Source: Cumulibacter soli
GTDB taxonomy: Bacteria > Actinomycetota > Actinomycetes > Mycobacteriales > Antricoccaceae
DNA length: 64,000 nt
Reading direction: 5' to 3'
NCBI RefSeq assembly: GCF_004382795.1
Contig: NZ_SMSG01000008.1
Location: 62,001 to 126,000, forward strand
Position numbers and translations under genes: made by a program. This document shows, one piece after another, positions 59,848 to 64,000 of this stretch. Positions within the stretch are counted from its first letter, which is position 1; the number at the start of each line of letters is the position of its first letter. The notes under the pieces are model-generated. The model worked only from the letters and a program-made list of their open reading frames with translations, did no database searches and was not told the origin of the DNA.

Positions 59848-61169
59848 GTGTTGCCCTGCAGATCCAGTTCCCAGGCCTCGGCGTTCTCGGCGGAGGTAGG
59901 CAGCCACGCGAGCACCTCGAAGCCGCCATCGGCCGTCTGGCCGGTGGCGAGCGTGCCACCGAGCGCGACGGCACGTTCGCGCATCCCACGCAAGCCGTGG
60001 CCACTGCCGGGCATGGGGTTCACCGGGTGTTGCGGCGCCGGGTTGCGGACGGAGATCTCCACGGACCCGATTGAGCGCTCAATGACCACCCTGGCCGGTG
60101 AGCCGGCGGCGTGGCGCACGACGTTGCTCAACGATTCCTGAACGATTCGGTACGTCGCGATCGAGACGGAACGTTCCAGATCACTGAGGTCGGCGCTGAC
60201 GAAATCGACCTTGGTGCCTGCCCGGCCGACGTGTTCGATCACTCGGGGGAGGTCCTCGACGCCGGGTTGAGGGGCTCGCTCGGCTTGAGCCTCGTCCCCG
60301 CGCAGTACGCCGAGGATTCGACGCAGCTCTGCCAACGACGACCTGCTCTGTTCGCTGATCTCCTGAAACTCTCGGCGGACCTCATCCGGCAGGTTCGGGA
60401 TGCGGTACTCGGCGGAGGACGCCTGCACCGTGATCACCGACATGTGGTGCGCGACCACATCGTGCAACTCGCGGGCGACCTGTGCTTTCTCCTGCAGCAT
60501 CTCGCGCTGTTCGCGCTCCTGCTCACTGATCTGCTTATGTTGCTTCGCGCGGGCCTCCGAGGCGCGCAGTTGTCGAATACCCAGACCGATCGCGCCGAGA
60601 ACGAGGCTGACCCACGCTGCTACGAAGAACGCGCCAGTGAACCCGCCGGCGAGAACTTCCAGTGCGAGACTGACCAGGATCATCGCGCCGTAGGTGATCG
60701 CTGCATCGCGCAGCGGTACCGAGTAGCCCAGCAACAACGTGCAGGCGAACAGTGCGAGCATGGAGCATACGGTCCATGGCACCGGCAGCGCGTAGACCGC
60801 GGCGCCGTCGGAGAACAGCCCGTTCGGCAGCAACGCGAACGTGATCAGAACCGTTCCGAGCAGCACCACGCCGACGGCGGCCCGTGGGTTGTAGTGGGCG
60901 AGTACGACGCCGACCGATCCCGGCAGGGCCAGCAGCATCCCCCAAGCACCTAGCCCGTACGCGGCGCCGAGCACCGGTGCTTGGACGGCGTACAGCACGA
61001 TTGCGACGGCGATCAGCGCGCCAAGTCGAATCTGCTGCGCAATCGGCTTGCGGGGTGCCGACGTACTGGTCGCCGCCGGTCGCGTGGCGGCCGCGGCTGA
61101 GCTATTTTCGTCTGCCGAGGTCAGTCGTTCGAAGAAACTACGCTGCCTGGACTTCGTGGATGTACTCAT
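59844..61169 (-). CDS. Sensor histidine kinase (HisKA_3)
   Basis: 441 residues. A Ser/Thr/Ala-rich cytoplasmic N-terminus (~1-55), about five membrane helices (~60-205), a coiled coil (K-Q-H-K-Q-I-S-E-Q-E-R-E-Q-R), then V-A-R-E-L-H236-D-V-V-A-H-H with phospho-acceptor H236 and HATPase motifs (R-I-V-Q-E-S-L-S-N-V-V-R-H, G-S-G-H-G-L-R-G-M-R-E-R). The start at 61169 has GGAGG 5 nt upstream; the open frame continues to 61376. Divergent from a DUF998 gene across a 197-bp gap. Confidence 0.92.
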   Translation of the reverse strand: MSTSTKSRQRSFFERLTSADENSSAAAATRPAATSTSAPRKPIAQQIRLGALIAVAIVLYAVQAPVLGAAYGLGAWGMLLALPGSVGVVLAHYNPRAAVGVVLLGTVLITFALLPNGLFSDGAAVYALPVPWTVCSMLALFACTLLLGYSVPLRDAAITYGAMILVSLALEVLAGGFTGAFFVAAWVSLVLGAIGLGIRQLRASEARAKQHKQISEQEREQREMLQEKAQVARELHDVVAHHMSVITVQASSAEYRIPNLPDEVRREFQEISEQSRSSLAELRRILGVLRGDEAQAERAPQPGVEDLPRVIEHVGRAGTKVDFVSADLSDLERSVSIATYRIVQESLSNVVRHAAGSPARVVIERSIGSVEISVRNPAPQHPVNPMPGSGHGLRGMRERAVALGGTLATGQTADGGFEVLAWLPTSAENAEAWELDLQGNT

Positions 61170-61366
61170 GGCCGCCTCCAACGGATCGCCGGATGAGCGT
61201 CGGGCCAACAGGTTGGTTTGCACGCCACTAACGCTAGTCGGCCGGCGCGGCCGCGACATCACTCTGAAGTAGTACTTTCCTGTTGCTCGTAGTGCCTCAG
61301 GGGGAGGTCCAAGACCCCGCTGCGGCGTGATGTCTGCGGTGCGACCGTGCCGCGAGATTTCAGGGC

Positions 61367-62059
61367 ATGACCACAACGCCCGTCAGTTTTCGCCCACTCG
61401 CCGTCCCCGCCGCAGCAACGCCGACAATCAATTCTCGCGGCAGCGTGCTGCCGAGTTCGTTGGCCAGCATCGGTGCGCTGACGGCCATTGCGGCGATGGT
61501 CGCGATTCACGTCCTGATGGCGGGCTCGGTCGATCCGGTCTCGCAAACGCTGAGCATGTACGGTGTCGCGACCGCATCCAGCGGGCTGTTCGCAGTTGCC
61601 TGTACCGCCTTGGCGCTCGCCGTTGTCAGCCTGGCCAGTCACCTGCCCGTCATGGGTCGCATCAGCGCATACCTCGGCGCGGTGATGCTGGAACTGGTCG
61701 TCATCTTCCCCACGGACGCCGGTTCGGGTGCGCTCTCGCTCAGCGCTCAGATCCATCGATACGCCGCCGCGGCTGCGTTCGTACTGTTGGCTGTGGCGAT
61801 CATGAGCTATCTGCCGCAGTGTTCGGCGCGCCTGCGGCACAGCATGCTGGTGATTCTGGTTGGTGTCGCGCTGGCGTTGCTATTGACTATCGCGGCGGCG
61901 TTGTGGCCGACGCTGTGGTCGATGGACGAGTGGCGCGGAATTCCGCAGCGTCTACTGATGTTCCTGGAGGCCTCAGCGATCGCGATGTTCGGCCTGCGGG
62001 TGTGGCGGGCGAGCGTTGGACGTGGGGTGCGTAACAGCGCTGAGGTTGTCGCTGGGTAG
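61367..62059 (+). CDS. DUF998 integral membrane protein
   Basis: 230 residues with about six hydrophobic segments (near 32-50, 70-93, 98-115, 128-147, 155-178, 190-208). S-V-D-P-V-S-Q-T-L-S-M-Y-G after the first helix and the F-P-T-D-A-G-S and H-R-Y-A-A-A-A-A-F stretches are DUF998 hallmarks. Function unknown. It is divergent from the two-component system and may be regulated by it. Confidence 0.82.
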   Translation: MTTTPVSFRPLAVPAAATPTINSRGSVLPSSLASIGALTAIAAMVAIHVLMAGSVDPVSQTLSMYGVATASSGLFAVACTALALAVVSLASHLPVMGRISAYLGAVMLELVVIFPTDAGSGALSLSAQIHRYAAAAAFVLLAVAIMSYLPQCSARLRHSMLVILVGVALALLLTIAAALWPTLWSMDEWRGIPQRLLMFLEASAIAMFGLRVWRASVGRGVRNSAEVVAG

Positions 62060-62068
62060 TTTGTCTCA

Positions 62069-62863
62069 ATGACCGGACGCCCCGATAATCTTGCCGAAAT
62101 ACTCGATCTGGAGACCATCGATCGCGGCCTGTTTCGCACGACGCACCATTTCGAGGAGCAGTTTCCGCTGTACGGCGGGCAGGTAGCCGCGCAAGCGATC
62201 CTGGCCGCCGGCCGGACCGCGCCGCCCGAGCGCGTGCCGCACTCGATGCACTGCTATTTCCTGCGTGGCGGAGACCCGGCCAAGCCCGTTGTCTTCCACG
62301 TCGCCGCCGACTTCGACGGCGGCAGTTTTTCCTCGCGTCGGGTTATCGCGGTGCAGGACGGCGACGTCATCTTCAACTGCACCGTGAGTTTCCAGCGGCA
62401 CAACGAGGGCCCGGATAATCAGATGGTGACCGCCGAGCCGATCGGTAATCCGGACGAGCTCGCCGACTGGGATCCGCGCCGGCTGCACTCGGTCGCGATG
62501 AAAGAGCCGAACCGCGACAACCCCAACAATTACTGGCCCAAAGACTGGTTGGCGAAGGTCGATATTGACCTGGGCGACGACCCGATGATGCACGCGGCCG
62601 GCTTGGTCTACCTCACCGACGCCGGCAGCGGACTAGCAGAAATCCGGTCCAAGGAGGTCGGGTTCCTGTCCACGATCGATCACACCGTGTGGCTGCACCG
62701 CATCCCGGACATGAACCAGTGGCACCTGTTCAACTACGGCCCGCGGCGCACCGGCGATGGTCGCGGACTCTATACGGGATCGGTCTTTGACATGGACGGT
62801 GCGGTCATCGCGACCGTGGCTCAGGAATCGTTGTTCCGCTACCAAAAGAAGGATCGCTCATGA
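62069..62863 (+). CDS. TesB-type acyl-CoA thioesterase
   Basis: 264 residues, double hotdog: L-Y-G-G-Q-V-A-A-Q-A near 33, F-D-G-G-S-F-S-S-R-R-V near 80, S-T-I-D-H-T-V-W-L-H-R near 203, and the C-terminal G-L-Y-T-G-S-V-F-D. ATGA overlap with the F420 enzyme gene downstream. A relative at 14948 shares the D-G-G-S-F-S-S-R and D-H-T-x-W-x-H-R blocks. Confidence 0.9.
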   Translation: MTGRPDNLAEILDLETIDRGLFRTTHHFEEQFPLYGGQVAAQAILAAGRTAPPERVPHSMHCYFLRGGDPAKPVVFHVAADFDGGSFSSRRVIAVQDGDVIFNCTVSFQRHNEGPDNQMVTAEPIGNPDELADWDPRRLHSVAMKEPNRDNPNNYWPKDWLAKVDIDLGDDPMMHAAGLVYLTDAGSGLAEIRSKEVGFLSTIDHTVWLHRIPDMNQWHLFNYGPRRTGDGRGLYTGSVFDMDGAVIATVAQESLFRYQKKDRS

Positions 62864-63903
62864 AGGTAGGACTCGGCGCCGGGTATTGGTCCTCCGGGCC
62901 GCCGGCGGGAATCGAGGCAGAACTTCAGCGCGCCGAGGAACTCGGCCTGGACAGTTTTTGGACTGCGGAAGCGTACGGATCCGATGCGCTGACCCCGCTC
63001 GCGTGGTGGGGTGCGAGCACCAAAAACATCCGCCTGGGTACCTCGGTATGTCAGATGTCGGCGCGGACCCCGACCGCGTTGGCCATGGCCGCGCTGACCG
63101 TCGACCATCTCAGCGGCGGGCGAATGGTGGTGGGTATTGGCGCCTCAGGTCCGCAGGTCGTGGAGGGTTGGTACGGACAGCCGTTCCCGCGGCCGTTGGA
63201 GCGCACTCGCGAGTACGTCGACATCATGCGCGCCGTCTGGCGGCGCGAGGAGCCAGTCACGTACGCCGGCAAGCATTACCAACTGCCGTACGACGGTGGT
63301 GCCGGTCTCGGAAAGCCGTTGAAGTCGACGGTCCATCCGCTGCGCACCGACATTCCGATCTTCCTTGGCGCGGAGGGTCCGAAGAATGTCGCTTTGGCAG
63401 CGGAAATCGCCGACGGGTGGATTCCGCTGTGGTTCTCGCCCAAGTCGGATCAGTTCTACCGGGACGCGCTGGCCGAAGGATTCGCGCGCGAAGGTGCCCG
63501 GCACACGGTCGAATCGTTCGAGGTGGCGTCCGTGCTGTCAGTGGTCGAGGACGAGGACGTCGACGCTGCCGCGGCGCGGATCAAACCCGGGTTGGCGCTC
63601 TACGCCGGTGGTATGGGAGCGAAGAATGCAAACTTCCACAAGGACGTCTTCGTGCGGATGGGCTGGGGCGAGGTCGTCGCCGAGGTTCAGGACCTGTACC
63701 TGGCCGGACGCGCCCAGGACGCGGTGTCGGTCATTCCTACCGAGATGGTCGAGGATGTTGCGTTGATCGGCCCGGCAGAGAAGATTGTGGAGGACTACCA
63801 GCGTCGTTGGCGCGATTCGTGCCTGACAACGGTGATCCTGCATGGCGTACCGCAAGGAGAAGGCGGGGATCGCATCCTCGCCGCACTGCGGGATCAGGCA
63901 TAA
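62860..63903 (+). CDS. LLM-class F420-dependent oxidoreductase, Rv3520c-like
   Basis: 347 residues, the length of M. tuberculosis Rv3520c. F-W-T-A-E-A-Y-G-S-D-A near 32-42, G-G-R-M-V-V-G-I-G-A-S-G-P-Q near 87-100, E-G-W-Y-G-Q-P-F near 102. It is coupled to the thioesterase (ATGA at 62860). It is a paralogue of the protein at 34296-35324. In mycobacteria this type belongs to the cholesterol regulon, where the substrate is also not settled. Confidence 0.9.
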   Translation: MKVGLGAGYWSSGPPAGIEAELQRAEELGLDSFWTAEAYGSDALTPLAWWGASTKNIRLGTSVCQMSARTPTALAMAALTVDHLSGGRMVVGIGASGPQVVEGWYGQPFPRPLERTREYVDIMRAVWRREEPVTYAGKHYQLPYDGGAGLGKPLKSTVHPLRTDIPIFLGAEGPKNVALAAEIADGWIPLWFSPKSDQFYRDALAEGFAREGARHTVESFEVASVLSVVEDEDVDAAAARIKPGLALYAGGMGAKNANFHKDVFVRMGWGEVVAEVQDLYLAGRAQDAVSVIPTEMVEDVALIGPAEKIVEDYQRRWRDSCLTTVILHGVPQGEGGDRILAALRDQA

Positions 63904-63955
63904 GCACCACCATGTGAGCGCGGCGAGAGCCGCTGACAGCTGAGGAGAAGCAGGT

Positions 63956-64000
63956 ATGACAGCGACACCATCGTTCAGGCTGGATGGGAAAGTAGCCCTG
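63956..64000 (+). CDS. SDR-family oxidoreductase, N-terminal fragment (cut by window edge)
   Basis: Only 15 codons are visible: M-T-A-T-P-S-F-R-L-D-G-K-V-A-L, the standard lead-in to the T-G-x3-G-x-G motif of SDRs. GAGGAGAAG upstream gives a ribosome site. Probably the next gene of the thioesterase/F420 operon (52-bp gap). Confidence 0.6.
   Translation, partial: MTATPSFRLDGKVAL

Noticed and set aside
1-64000. CRISPR arrays, tRNA/rRNA genes, insertion sequences, prophage genes
   Set aside because: No regularly spaced repeats, no clover-leaf candidates in the short gaps, no transposase or integrase motifs, and no terminal inverted repeats were found.

Overview
The window is dense, high-GC DNA (short intergenic gaps, many 4-base ATGA/GTGA gene overlaps, GTG/TTG starts, GGAGG-type ribosome sites). 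It fits a free-living actinobacterium: there are several F420-type luciferase-like oxidoreductases, mshA/mshB-like mycothiol genes, a DUF222/HNH (13E12-type) protein, many TetR regulators, and at least two apparently leaderless GTG-start transcripts. The exact genus cannot be read from the sequence. No rRNA, tRNA, CRISPR array, insertion sequence or phage gene was seen.

Left part (1-6784): an edge-truncated DUF222/HNH endonuclease; a TetR/MFS drug-efflux pair sharing two operator palindromes; an NTF2-like/MarR pair with a leaderless, operator-containing promoter; and an SDR pair with a divergent TetR.

Sulfur block (6785-13910): a 34-residue leader peptide ending in a run of cysteines, followed at once by a hairpin. 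A coupled operon comes next: lipoprotein binding protein, two Dpp/Gsi-type permeases, a fused double ATPase, an SsuD-like FMNH2 monooxygenase and an MsuE/SsuE-like FMN reductase. I read this as a cysteine-sensing organosulfur uptake and desulfurisation system whose substrate is unknown; it is the most interesting item in the window.

Central and right part (14006-50000): a large acyl-CoA/lipid or isoprenoid/aromatic catabolism region. It holds AMP-forming acyl-CoA ligases (3), acyl-CoA dehydrogenases (4), SDRs, TesB-type thioesterases, a two-domain CaiB-type CoA-transferase, an ADP-forming acyl-CoA synthetase alpha subunit, a class II histone-deacetylase-like amidohydrolase, a GrdB-like thiol/selenol-family protein, three ACAD10/LvaA-type phosphotransferases, F420/FMN luciferase-like enzymes, two paralogous orphan branched-chain-amino-acid-type binding lipoproteins, and a lone molybdenum hydroxylase large subunit. 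Several small operons have their own TetR, and one TetR has two near-identical 20-bp sites that define a mini-regulon. An NfeD/flotillin membrane pair sits in the middle.

Right end (51216-64000): an ABC-2 exporter coupled to a DesK/DesR-like two-component system, the mshA/mshB-like pair, a 3-oxoacid CoA-transferase (two subunits), a second NarL-type two-component system, a DUF998 membrane protein, a TesB thioesterase with an Rv3520c-like F420 enzyme, and the first codons of another SDR. Clear stem-loop terminators separate several convergent or adjacent units (4324, 42008, 43795, 47729, 51061).
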